A stretch of 64,000 nucleotides of DNA, taken from the NCBI RefSeq assembly GCF_002258315.1, contig NZ_NOYD01000013.1:434001-498000 (forward strand). The letters run 5' to 3'. This stretch comes from Rhodococcus sp. 06-462-5 (GTDB lineage: Bacteria > Actinomycetota > Actinomycetes > Mycobacteriales > Mycobacteriaceae). The notes under the pieces are model-generated. The model saw only the letters and a program-made list of their open reading frames with translations. It ran no database searches and was not told the origin of the DNA. Below are positions 54,516 through 62,434 of the stretch, in pieces (within the stretch, counting starts at the first letter, position 1; each line of letters begins with the position of its first letter). A program made the position numbers and the translations under genes.

Positions 54516-56096
54516 TTAGTAGAAGTCGGTACCGTCGACCATAACCTCGCACAGCGGAAGCCGACGGTGTTCTGGAACCCATTCTTCCAACGGAGTGGCA
54601 CTGATGGGTTCTTGGAATGCAATGGAAACCGGCAACATCTCCTCCGATACCACTTGCATCACATCTACAATTCTTTGGCGTAGCCCAGAAGGCAAATCCT
54701 CTACCGGCTGAGCCCTCGCAGCTAGACCGGACTCCCGGTCGTGCAGCACAATATCGAACGCACTCTTGCTAACAATCACTGCAACCACAAATGCTTTCGA
54801 AACATCGCCGGTGATCGAATCGAATTGACGTTCGATCGCACGCTCAAGACACAGCCTCCAGCGAATGAATTTCGCTACCCAATCTGCAGGATCTTCCGAT
54901 TTCAAGATATTCCTCACAGCCCTAGTGAGAAGCCTTTCCTCGCACATTGCATTCTCCCCAATCAGCAGTAAACATGTCCGAGGAAGTCGATGCACCTTTT
55001 TTCGTATCGCATCAAATGCATACTGTTCCAAATCTGCAGCAGATTTTTTTGCCTCTTGCACTTCAATCCTGCTGGGTTGATGTCCAACGTGGATCGTTCG
55101 ATTCCGAATGTGCGCTACCTTTAGAATCCACCGCCTTAACGCGGGTTGACTATCTGGATTCCAATTACCCCCGACTAGCTCGCCCATGTATCGGCGCGTT
55201 CGATACTGGACTGTGGTGACTGTATTATTTTCCACGGACATTTGTACACATTCTTCTGGCCTTCTACCGACTTCCCAAAGAATGTGTTTTAAAAGATCAT
55301 CAAGAAATATTTCACAACCGGTGGCCGTTGACAACACGGCAGCACGATTGTCGCCCCGGAATTTGGCGGCAACCGAAGCCTCATTGGCAGAAGCTAGGTA
55401 CCCAGCCATGAAGCCATCTCTTCTCTGCAAGAATGAATGCATAGTGCTCATCTGCATTTGGTCTAGGTCTATGCGCGTTGGGATTTGAGAGATATTGTCG
55501 AAAATGCTGTAAATGCTAACACCTCCATTTGCGACAAATCCATCCATCGACACCGTTCCAGTTGCAAGCGGAATGTTAATCGGTAGCGTCTCGAAGGAAA
55601 TCAGTCGTTTGGGCTGACCAGACACGTAGGAGTTCGCCCTTTGCAAATCCCGAATCCGGTCAATTGCCTGAGATAATAGATGCGAAACATCGTCATCAGT
55701 TACTTCGATCTCGTAGATAGAACAGCTTGCTTCTATGACAGTAGTGACCAAGTGAAAATCAAAAGGTGGATCTAAGTCGCCACCCTCTTTGCTTTCTTGA
55801 AAGTATCTCGGAAACGCCAAATTGCAAGCGTCAAATGCGGCCCTACTCCGTAGTTTTTCTGCGAAGGAATCCGATACTTGGTGCCAGACCTTCAAGGAAA
55901 TGACGAATTTATTGGCAGCGAACTGAGGGTGCGAATACACCCGTCGCCCTGAGTCCATGGAGCTCCGCGCCTCACTGAACATCGAAACGGACCCTGCAGG
56001 TATGTCCAGTGGATCCTCAAGCGGAATAAACCATGACCAGACTTTGAACGACGGGCCAGGATCTTCTAATGCCGGTTCCGAATCGTCAGTTTTCAC
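54516..56096 (-). CDS. Unknown island protein with HEPN-like Rx4H motif
   Basis: The 526-residue soluble-looking protein has no family I recognise across its full length. Around residues 250-365 it has a helical block with HIRNRTIHVGH. R331-N-R-T-I-H336 fits the Rx4-6H RNase signature of HEPN domains (Apea-like). It is preceded by ATGCEIFLDDLLKHILWE, as expected for the first HEPN helix. This could be an RNase of a defence or toxin system. The N- and C-terminal parts are unassigned. Its codons are AT-richer than the host's. Confidence 0.7.
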   Translation of the reverse strand: MKTDDSEPALEDPGPSFKVWSWFIPLEDPLDIPAGSVSMFSEARSSMDSGRRVYSHPQFAANKFVISLKVWHQVSDSFAEKLRSRAAFDACNLAFPRYFQESKEGGDLDPPFDFHLVTTVIEASCSIYEIEVTDDDVSHLLSQAIDRIRDLQRANSYVSGQPKRLISFETLPINIPLATGTVSMDGFVANGGVSIYSIFDNISQIPTRIDLDQMQMSTMHSFLQRRDGFMAGYLASANEASVAAKFRGDNRAAVLSTATGCEIFLDDLLKHILWEVGRRPEECVQMSVENNTVTTVQYRTRRYMGELVGGNWNPDSQPALRRWILKVAHIRNRTIHVGHQPSRIEVQEAKKSAADLEQYAFDAIRKKVHRLPRTCLLLIGENAMCEERLLTRAVRNILKSEDPADWVAKFIRWRLCLERAIERQFDSITGDVSKAFVVAVIVSKSAFDIVLHDRESGLAARAQPVEDLPSGLRQRIVDVMQVVSEEMLPVSIAFQEPISATPLEEWVPEHRRLPLCEVMVDGTDFY

Positions 56097-56199
56097 ATCC
56101 TAATTCTACCATCAACGGCATAGACTGCGAGAAAATGTTGCGTCGATTTTCAAACTCGATTATGCAGAAGAAGATGGTTACGTTCGACGTAGACAATAC

Positions 56200-57084
56200 T
56201 CAATCATTCTTTAGAATATCCTGAAGTAACGCAGCTTGATCACCCGAGAGAGCCTTGCTTGCCTGGACCGTCAAACGGCTAGGGCCGTCTTTCAAGATCG
56301 CAGCCGCCACCGCCTTCGCGTGTCGTAGGCAATCTTCGACACACCGTAGATAGCTGATCGACCCAACACCTGTCGTCTCGCTGGCGATCGCGAACTCTGA
56401 CCATTGCACAATAACCGGAACCCCTACCCTCCGTTCGACTAGACAATTGTCGCCGAGGTGCATGCCGTACACGAAATCAACTCCGCATTGATCGGCCCAG
56501 TTTTGGGCTATCGATGAGCTGACTACCGCCCACGGCATAGCAAACCCGCGGTCCGCCTGCTCAATTAGTTTTGAGATTACCGAAAAGGCTGGAAATACCA
56601 ACTTTCGATCGTCCAATTTCAGCGATGAGGGTTTATCTACTCTCGGCACCTCGATCGCGGCGCGTAGTTGACGTTCGGCGTCGTTCAGCGACGCGACGAC
56701 CAGGACCAGCCCGAGCAAGCCCGGCACCCCTCGGATCTCGCCTAAAGACGGTTTGCTAAACGTTTTTGCGTCCCCTATCAACCGCGCTGCGTCGGAAGCG
56801 GTCTCGACCGCTTCCGCCAGAAGATGAGCTGCAATGACGATCATGGGCACGAGTCGACTGTCTGTCCGTTGATCCTGAAAATTTCGAACCAAGATATTGG
56901 AGATTATTAACGCTGGTCCCGCGATCGTGAGGCTCGCAAGGATGCTCACCAAGAAACTCTCGGTGGCTAGTGCGACACCGCCGACAAACGCCGCGCAGCT
57001 AATCACCGATCCGCAGATCGTCAAGACTGTTGGCACAGGATCTTTTTCGCGCTCGACAACTGAGCGCCTCAGCCCTTTTTTCAT
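56200..57084 (-). CDS. Two-segment membrane protein of unknown function (island)
   Basis: The protein has about 294 residues from an ATG at 57084 (a TTG at 57105 is the alternative). Two closely spaced membrane segments (about 20-45 and 48-70) are followed by a roughly 220-residue soluble domain with SYLRCVEDCLRHAKAVAAAIL near its end. No known motif is visible. It lies about 100 bp upstream of the HEPN-motif gene on the same strand, so they may act together, for example as a membrane anchor and an enzyme, but this is only proximity. Confidence 0.62.
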   Translation of the reverse strand: MKKGLRRSVVEREKDPVPTVLTICGSVISCAAFVGGVALATESFLVSILASLTIAGPALIISNILVRNFQDQRTDSRLVPMIVIAAHLLAEAVETASDAARLIGDAKTFSKPSLGEIRGVPGLLGLVLVVASLNDAERQLRAAIEVPRVDKPSSLKLDDRKLVFPAFSVISKLIEQADRGFAMPWAVVSSSIAQNWADQCGVDFVYGMHLGDNCLVERRVGVPVIVQWSEFAIASETTGVGSISYLRCVEDCLRHAKAVAAAILKDGPSRLTVQASKALSGDQAALLQDILKND

Positions 57085-57395
57085 TTCAATCCATTCTTGA
57101 TGCAATCATCCCAACAACCTACTTGAGAGGTACGCACAGTCGTTGCCACCTCGTCGGGCCAGCAGTCCCGGCAGCAGAGCTTGCGCTATTCCGTCGGTGC
57201 CTAAAGCTACTGTGCCTTCGACGGCTGGATGCGCCCTGCGCGAGTCCAACTTCTCAGCTTGGCATCACTTCGGATAATATAGGGCGGGGACCGCCCCAGG
57301 CTAAGCGTTAAAGGCTTGTCGCCGCCCCGCGCCCCACCACCGAATACAGCGCTGGGACGCGCGGTTGTGGTCAAACAACGCATCTACTCCTGTTT

Positions 57396-57842
57396 CTCCA
57401 GGGAAGCGCGGCCTGAACCAAAAAGCGGGACCGCCGGGTCCACGATGATCTCGTGCACCGGCAGTTCACCGCACAGGCCGCGGACGAGCTGTGGTTGACG
57501 GACATCACCGAACACCGCACTGACGAGGGCAAACTTCGTCTCTGCGCGATCAAGGACGTGTGGTCGAACAGGATCGTCGGCTACTCGATCGACTCCCGGA
57601 TGAAAGCGTCACTGGCCGTGTCCGCGTTGAACAACGCGGGGGCAACCGGCACCATTTTCCACTCCGACCGAGGTAGGCAGTTTCGTTCTCGAAAGTTCTT
57701 TCATACGTTCCGCTATCAACTTGTACTGCGGTCGAAGCGAGGACCCTCCGATCGGCTCAAGCGTCGCGCCGACGTCCGGCTGCCGTCAATATGCCTGATA
57801 CATGGTCATCGCTCGCCTCGGGTAGATAGAACCAGCCTTTGA
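57396..57842 (+). pseudogene. IS3-family transposase (OrfB) remnant
   Basis: The segment QFTAQAADELWLTDITEH...LRLCAIKDVWSNRIVGYSIDS...TIFHSDRG is the central part of an IS3-type integrase-core transposase, with the D and second D of the DDE triad visible. Just upstream, KRGLN.KAGPP is in a different frame, so there is a one-base frameshift at about 57440. The C-terminal third, with the catalytic Glu, is replaced by unrelated residues after SRKFFHTF. It is a decayed fragment, not an active element. I found no terminal inverted repeats. Confidence 0.8.
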
Positions 57843-58352
57843 TGCGTTGCGGTTCGCATTGCTTTACATGCACGAGGTTCATTGCCGAGTCGCGCCCACA
57901 CCCAGACACCGGGATACTCACCCGCGGCGGCCAACAACGCGTCCAGAACATCAAGCGGGTCACCGAGTGATTGACCTTCCGGTCGGTCATTCCGCGATAC
58001 CAGACCGAGCTAGATTGCGCCCCGAGGCATCTGCAACGCGACCATGATTTGGATCGGCTCACGCGATTGCCGCGATTGCAGCGGATACCGACGGAAACTG
58101 GCCGCTTGGGATTGTCAGGGCTGAAAAAGATGAGTAAGTGATGACCGGAGCGTCCATAGGCGTCCATCAGCTACCCGGCGGTGCGGCTCCGGACACAACT
58201 CGCAGGTCACCGGCGTGGCTACCGAGACTTGACTCCCAGTAAAAGCGATTGGGAGTCAAGTCTCCGAAACGCCCTCCGCCGCTTGAAACCCGCAGGTCAG
58301 GGAGTTGTCGATTTTCGCGAAGCTTGCGATCGCCTACACGTACCCGGACAAC
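57843..58352. other. Island right arm with decayed coding remnants
   Basis: On the minus strand between about 57800 and 58010 one frame reads LDVLDALLAAAGEYPGVWVWARLG and ends in THQRLVLSTRGER, which looks protein-like but has no start codon. It may be the end of a lost accessory gene. Nearer the repeat is a strong hairpin (58225-58263). I see no intact gene here. Confidence 0.4.
58225..58263. repeat. Perfect 14-bp inverted repeat (hairpin) near the island right end
   Basis: The arms AGACTTGACTCCCA and TGGGAGTCAAGTCT pair perfectly around an 11-nt loop. No T-run follows on either strand, so it does not look like an ordinary terminator. Possible roles are an origin/transfer structure, a recombinase binding site or an operator. 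Confidence 0.6.
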
Positions 58353-58394
58353 AAAAAGTGCCCCCGACCAGCGAATACGCTGTTCAGGGGCACT
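58353..58394 (-). terminator. Replacement terminator of tRNA-Lys supplied by the island
   Basis: On the minus strand, directly after the tRNA, the stem AGTGCCCC / GGGGCACT encloses a second small stem (CAGCG-AATA-CGCTG) and is followed by T5. Its distal arm overlaps the attachment repeat. The island thus brought a terminator replacing the one now at 49168-49207. Confidence 0.75.
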
Positions 58395-58433
58395 CGTTGT
58401 GCGCCATCAGGGATTCGAACCCCGGACCCGCTG
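58388..58433. repeat. Right attachment repeat (attR) within tRNA-Lys
   Basis: This 46-bp copy matches 49201-49246 except for C instead of T at position 6. It covers the 3' half of the intact tRNA-Lys and 12 bp beyond it. Confidence 0.88.
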
Positions 58434-58473
58434 ATTAAGAGTCAGCTGCTCTAACCAACTGAGCTAATGGCGC
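58400..58473 (-). tRNA. tRNA-Lys (CTT)
   Basis: A full cloverleaf can be drawn on the minus strand: acceptor GCGCCAT / ATGGCGC with discriminator A, anticodon arm GCTGA-CTCTTAA-TCAGC with anticodon CTT, and a T-arm with GGTTCGAATCC. CCA is not encoded. M. tuberculosis has a tRNA-Lys at the same place next to the DUF3618 gene. It serves as the island's integration site. Confidence 0.95.
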
Positions 58474-58566
58474 CGATCCGCACCGCGTGTTCTCTGCGGT
58501 GCGGGAGAAACATTAACAGCAGATGCCGCCAGATGTGAAATCGGCTGGTCGGAGCACGTGCATACG

Positions 58567-58788
58567 TCAGTTGAAGATCCGGCGAACCATGAGAACTGCC
58601 ACCACTGCGCCCACTCCGAGGAGGGTGAACTTCACTGCCGGCTCGTTGAGCTTGGCCACCACGGACTGCTTGGTGTTGGCGACGATGTTCTTGGGGCTGG
58701 CACGGACGCTCAGCTCGTCCAGGGTGCTGGCGAGCTGATTGCGAGCGGCCTCGATCTCGCGCTCGATCCGGTCGGTGTCCTTGGCCAC
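58567..58788 (-). CDS. DUF3618 membrane protein (Rv2520c-like)
   Basis: The 73-residue protein has the DUF3618 pattern DTDRIEREIEAARNQLASTLDEL at the N-terminus and a single C-terminal membrane segment (FTLLGVGAVVAVLMV). It starts with a GTG following GGAGG. It is divergent from bcp, as Rv2520c is from Rv2521 in M. tuberculosis. The function is unknown; it is probably a membrane-associated structural protein. Confidence 0.85.
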   Translation of the reverse strand: MAKDTDRIEREIEAARNQLASTLDELSVRASPKNIVANTKQSVVAKLNEPAVKFTLLGVGAVVAVLMVRRIFN

Positions 58789-58865
58789 GTGTCCTCCAAC
58801 TTGTTGCAAATAGTCTCGGTCGCAGTCGAGCCTAGAGCACGACGACATTTCGATACTCTCGTGCG

Positions 58866-59339
58866 GTGACCGAATACAGCAAGCTCGAGCCGGGCGACAC
58901 CGCTCCGGCGTTCACCCTGCCCGATGCCGACGGCAACGACGTCTCTCTCGCCGACTACGCAGGCAAGAAGGTGATCGTGTACTTCTACCCCGCCGCGAGC
59001 ACCCCGGGCTGCACCAAGCAGGCCTGCGACTTCCGCGACAGTCTCGCCGAACTCAACGGCGAAGGTCTGGAAGTCATCGGCATCTCCCCCGACAAGCCCG
59101 CCAAGCTCGCCAAGTTCCGCGACAAGGAAGAGCTGACGTTCCCCCTGCTCTCCGATGAGGAGAAGACGACGTTGCAGGCGTGGGGCGCATTCGGGGAGAA
59201 GAAGAACTACGGCAAGGTCTACGAGGGCGTCATCCGCTCCACGTTCCTCGTCGACGAGGCAGGCAAGATCGAGGTGGCGCAGTACAACGTCCGCGCCACC
59301 GGACACGTCGCCAAGCTCCGCCGCGATCTAGCCGTCTGA
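58866..59339 (+). CDS. bcp: Thiol peroxidase (Bcp/PrxQ-type peroxiredoxin)
   Basis: The 157-residue cytosolic peroxiredoxin has the active-site segment TPGCTKQACDFRD, with the peroxidatic Cys and a second Cys five residues later that can form the resolving disulfide (atypical 2-Cys PrxQ). It reduces hydroperoxides using thioredoxin. It starts with GTG. The 3' end overlaps the convergent peptidase gene by 12 bp. Gene order matches Rv2521. Confidence 0.93.
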   Translation: MTEYSKLEPGDTAPAFTLPDADGNDVSLADYAGKKVIVYFYPAASTPGCTKQACDFRDSLAELNGEGLEVIGISPDKPAKLAKFRDKEELTFPLLSDEEKTTLQAWGAFGEKKNYGKVYEGVIRSTFLVDEAGKIEVAQYNVRATGHVAKLRRDLAV

Positions 59340-60692
59340 CCCGGCCAGTCGCTGCAGGAACAACGCCTCGGCGACGGCCATCTTCTCGATTTCGGTCGGG
59401 TCCACGCTCTCGTTGGGAGCGTGGATCCGGCACCGAGGTTCCTCGACGCCCATCAGCACGATCTCGGCGTCCGGCAGCACCTGAGCCAACGCATTGCACA
59501 GCGGAATCGATCCGCCCTGACCGGCGGTCCCCATCGGGTGCCCAAATGCCTCCTCCAACGCCTCGGACAGAGCCGCGTAGCCCGGCCCGTCGGTCCTGGC
59601 CCGAAACGGCGACCCGATCGCTTCTCGCTCGACGGTAACGCGCGCATTCCATGGCGTACGCGCCTCCAGATGAGCGACCAACGCATCTTGAGCCCGCTGC
59701 GGATCCATTCCCGGCGGCACCCGCAGATTGAGCCGTGCCGACGCACGAGGCGAGATCGCAGCAGCCGACCCCACGACCGGTGGGCAGTCGATCCCCAGAA
59801 TCGTCAGAGCCGGCCGCGCCCACACAGCATCGGCCACAGAGCCCGAGCCCGCCAGCCCGACGCCGTCGAGCACCCCGGCATCGGAACGGAACTGCTCCGG
59901 GTCGTACTGAACCCCGTCCCAGGTCTGCGTTCCGTCCAGGCCGTCGACCACGGTGTCGCCCTGCTCGTTGCGCAACGTGGAGAGCACGTGCACCAACGCT
60001 GCGAGGGCATCCGGCGCGGGCCCGCCGTACATGCCCGAGTGCACCTCTCCGGCAAGGGTTTCCACATGCACCACCACGTTGGCGATACCGCGGAGTGTGG
60101 TGGTGACCGTCGGCAAGCCGACCTTCGCGTTACCGGTGTCGGCAATGACCACCATGTCTGCGGCAAACAATTCCGGTCGCTGCTCCACGAGCGCTTCCAA
60201 TCCGCCGGTGCCCATCTCTTCCGAACCCTCGCAGACGATCCGCACGCCGACGTCGAGCGACTCCCCCAGTGCCCGTAGCGCCAGCAGATGCATTATGACG
60301 TTGCCCTTGCAGTCCGCCGAACCCCGCCCGTACCAACGGCCGTCCCGTTCGGTCAGATCGAAAGGTTCACTGTCCCAGAGCTTTCCGTCACCTGGAGGTT
60401 GAACGTCGTAGTGCGAGTACAGCAGAACGGTCGGCGCTCCCGCGCGAGCCGGCCGCGAACCGACCACGGCCAGTGACCCGTCGACCGTCTCGATCAGTTG
60501 GACGTCGGGAATGCCCGCGTCGACAAAGGCCCGTTGCACCCACTGCGCCGCACCGGTGCACTGCTCGACCGGAAACTGCCGGGGATCGTGCACCGAGGTG
60601 AACCGGATCAGCTCTGCCAACTCCGATTTCGCTCGGGGCATCTGCGATGCGATTGCAGATCGAACGTCGACGGGGCGCGGATCGGCGGGCAT
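59328..60692 (-). CDS. M20-family metallopeptidase (dipeptidase, Rv2522c-like)
   Basis: The 454-residue di-zinc peptidase has metal-binding motifs YSHYDVQPPGD, GRGSADCKGN, CEGSEEMGTGG and a late His in RCRIHAPNES. The lid domain lies in the middle (about 215-330). It cleaves small peptides in the cytoplasm; family members were often annotated DapE-like. Position next to bcp and near acpS follows mycobacterial order. Confidence 0.9.
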   Translation of the reverse strand: MPADPRPVDVRSAIASQMPRAKSELAELIRFTSVHDPRQFPVEQCTGAAQWVQRAFVDAGIPDVQLIETVDGSLAVVGSRPARAGAPTVLLYSHYDVQPPGDGKLWDSEPFDLTERDGRWYGRGSADCKGNVIMHLLALRALGESLDVGVRIVCEGSEEMGTGGLEALVEQRPELFAADMVVIADTGNAKVGLPTVTTTLRGIANVVVHVETLAGEVHSGMYGGPAPDALAALVHVLSTLRNEQGDTVVDGLDGTQTWDGVQYDPEQFRSDAGVLDGVGLAGSGSVADAVWARPALTILGIDCPPVVGSAAAISPRASARLNLRVPPGMDPQRAQDALVAHLEARTPWNARVTVEREAIGSPFRARTDGPGYAALSEALEEAFGHPMGTAGQGGSIPLCNALAQVLPDAEIVLMGVEEPRCRIHAPNESVDPTEIEKMAVAEALFLQRLAGSDG

Positions 60693-60766
60693 GAATCCTC
60701 CAAACGAGAAAATGACAGACGGGCCCTAGCCAGTCTGTCATCACTCGTCTCGAGAACGATTCACCG

Positions 60767-62131
60767 TCAGCCGCCGGAGAACTCCTGATGAATCCACTCA
60801 CCCGTTTGCTGCCAGTGCCGATCCCACGCTTCCTGCTCGAGCTGTTCGGGCGACTTGCCCGGCTCCGGAATGGGAACAGGAACGGTGAACTGCGGAGGGG
60901 CCACCGTGGTCGGTGCCGGTGCCGGCTGCGGGGCCGCCACAGCCTGGCGTGGCGGGTCCTGTGTCACCCGAGGCTGCGTGGTCGGTGCAGGCTCGACAAC
61001 CGTCCATGGGTCCACTGTCGGGGGAATCGTCTCGGGCGGGGGTGCAATCTCCTGTGCCGGCGGAACCACGGCCGCAACCGGGTCGGACGTCGTCGGGTCC
61101 GCCTGCCGAGTCGCCCCCACCAGATCGGTACCGGCGTCGCGTCGATCGACGCTCTGTTCGGCAGTCGTCTCGGATTCGTCCGGCAACGTCGCAGCGACCG
61201 CGACACCTGCAGAGAGCACCCCGGCCAGCAGCACTGCGGCGAACACGAGCTTGCGTCCGGAGCCTCCCGACCGGGCCGATTTCGCCTCGACAACCGACAG
61301 CACGGCAGGCACCGGAAGCGGCGCTACCACCGTGTCGGAATCCGCGGCCTTCGCTACCTCGACGGTCTCCTCGGGCTCGAAGCCGGCAATCTCGGCGTCG
61401 ACCTCGTCCGCTTCCACGACCTCGGTGTCGGCAGCCTCGACCGGATCCGAGTCCTCGGTCGCCACCGGCGCAGCGGCTACTGCGGCCGTCTTCTCCTGAT
61501 GCGCCAGCAGCGCTGCTCCTCGCGCTGCGACCTGGTCCGCATCGCCCACGCGTACGACAGGAACGCCGAGTCCGAGCGACAGGATGTCGACCAGGTCTCG
61601 ATTGCTCGACGAATCACCGAACAAGGCCACGAACTCGGGCTTCTTGCCGGACTGATCCACCACTTCCCATGCCAGTGGGATGGTGCTGCCGATGCGCTCG
61701 GGCGACATCGAGTCCAACGCCGCAGTCTTGGCCAGGGTGATCGAGGCGTCGGTTGCGTCGGCGAGCGAGATGGAGACGCCCGCGGCGCCCATGTAGTACA
61801 GAAGGACGGTCTTCGCGTCGGCGAATTCCTTCGATGTTGCCAACCAGCCGAGGAACGACTCGGATGCCGACGACAGCACTGCGGGTTCGTCGCCCAGGGC
61901 AGCGGCGAACTCGGCGCGCTCGTCCTGGGTTCGATACACCACACCCACTGCGTCCACGTGTGCGTCGAGCGTCGCCGCCTCGGTGCGCATCGTCTCGATC
62001 GCTGTGGTCAGAACCGAGGCGGCGTCGGGATCGAGCGGGGTCGTCCGATCGGCGAGTACCTCGCCTGAGGTCGGCTCCAACAGCACTGTCTGCATAGAGC
62101 CAGATTCGATCGCTATACCAATAGTTGTCAT
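60767..62131 (-). CDS. Actin-like-fold membrane protein with Pro-rich extracytoplasmic tail (DUF7159-like)
   Basis: The 454-residue protein begins with an Hsp70/actin-like phosphate-1 region (GIAIESGSMQTVLLEP) and DAVGVVYRTQDERAEF. An acidic linker follows (about 220-275), then one membrane segment (KLVFAAVLLAGVLSAGVAVAA, about 295-315) and a long Pro/Thr-rich outer tail. The domain resembles the DUF7159 proteins of mycolate-forming bacteria. Its role is unknown; the layout suits a sensor or anchor linking cytoplasm to cell wall. GGGAG precedes the ATG. Confidence 0.7.
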   Translation of the reverse strand: MTTIGIAIESGSMQTVLLEPTSGEVLADRTTPLDPDAASVLTTAIETMRTEAATLDAHVDAVGVVYRTQDERAEFAAALGDEPAVLSSASESFLGWLATSKEFADAKTVLLYYMGAAGVSISLADATDASITLAKTAALDSMSPERIGSTIPLAWEVVDQSGKKPEFVALFGDSSSNRDLVDILSLGLGVPVVRVGDADQVAARGAALLAHQEKTAAVAAAPVATEDSDPVEAADTEVVEADEVDAEIAGFEPEETVEVAKAADSDTVVAPLPVPAVLSVVEAKSARSGGSGRKLVFAAVLLAGVLSAGVAVAATLPDESETTAEQSVDRRDAGTDLVGATRQADPTTSDPVAAVVPPAQEIAPPPETIPPTVDPWTVVEPAPTTQPRVTQDPPRQAVAAPQPAPAPTTVAPPQFTVPVPIPEPGKSPEQLEQEAWDRHWQQTGEWIHQEFSGG

Positions 62132-62434
62132 GGCAGTCTCCCTGTGCTCAGGGTGAAGGCTCCCGACCATGAACGTCATCCAGTTGTTTCGAATGACGAT
62201 CACCCTGCACGGAATTTGATTCAGTTCCCTAAACCATACCTGTTGACGGTTAAATTGGACCAGATCGGTCTTGGAGTTTGTCACAGTATGAGGATCCAGC
62301 CTTTGTCGTCGACCCCAGGATTGATTCGAAGCCCTCGGCTGGAACCCGCGAATCCGAGCCGAAAGCGCAGTCTGCCGGCGTGACCTACCGGACCGTTGTG
62401 GATAACGAGCCCCCGCGCCGGATAGCCTGACCGG
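62132..62434. promoter_or_regulatory. Divergent promoter region, membrane protein / TetR
   Basis: This 303-bp gap between divergent genes must hold both promoters. A TTGACG hexamer followed by GTTAAATT lies at about 62251. I see no clear palindrome or paired -10/-35 and no small gene. Confidence 0.35.

Larger units (their letters stand above)
49201..58433. mobile_element. Genomic island integrated in tRNA-Lys
   Basis: A 9.2-kb segment is bounded by 46-bp direct repeats derived from the 3' half of tRNA-Lys(CTT), with the intact tRNA at the right end. The interior differs from its surroundings: several genes are clearly richer in A+T (52.9-57.1 kb), gene density is low, and there are decayed frames and an IS3 remnant. 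Cargo is a TIR + HIT-membrane operon, a pentapeptide membrane protein, a protein with an HEPN-like motif and a small membrane protein. No integrase or excisionase is recognisable, so it is probably immobile now or mobilised in trans. Confidence 0.82.

Noticed and set aside
57757-58167. 136-codon minus-strand frame
   Set aside because: Its composition is irregular; a neighbouring phase of the same strand looks more protein-like but lacks a start, so the region is treated as debris.
49247-58387. Integrase, excisionase or relaxase in the island
   Set aside because: I looked for tyrosine recombinase R..H-R-Y and serine recombinase patterns in the larger frames and found none. The only recombinase-like gene is the broken IS3 transposase.
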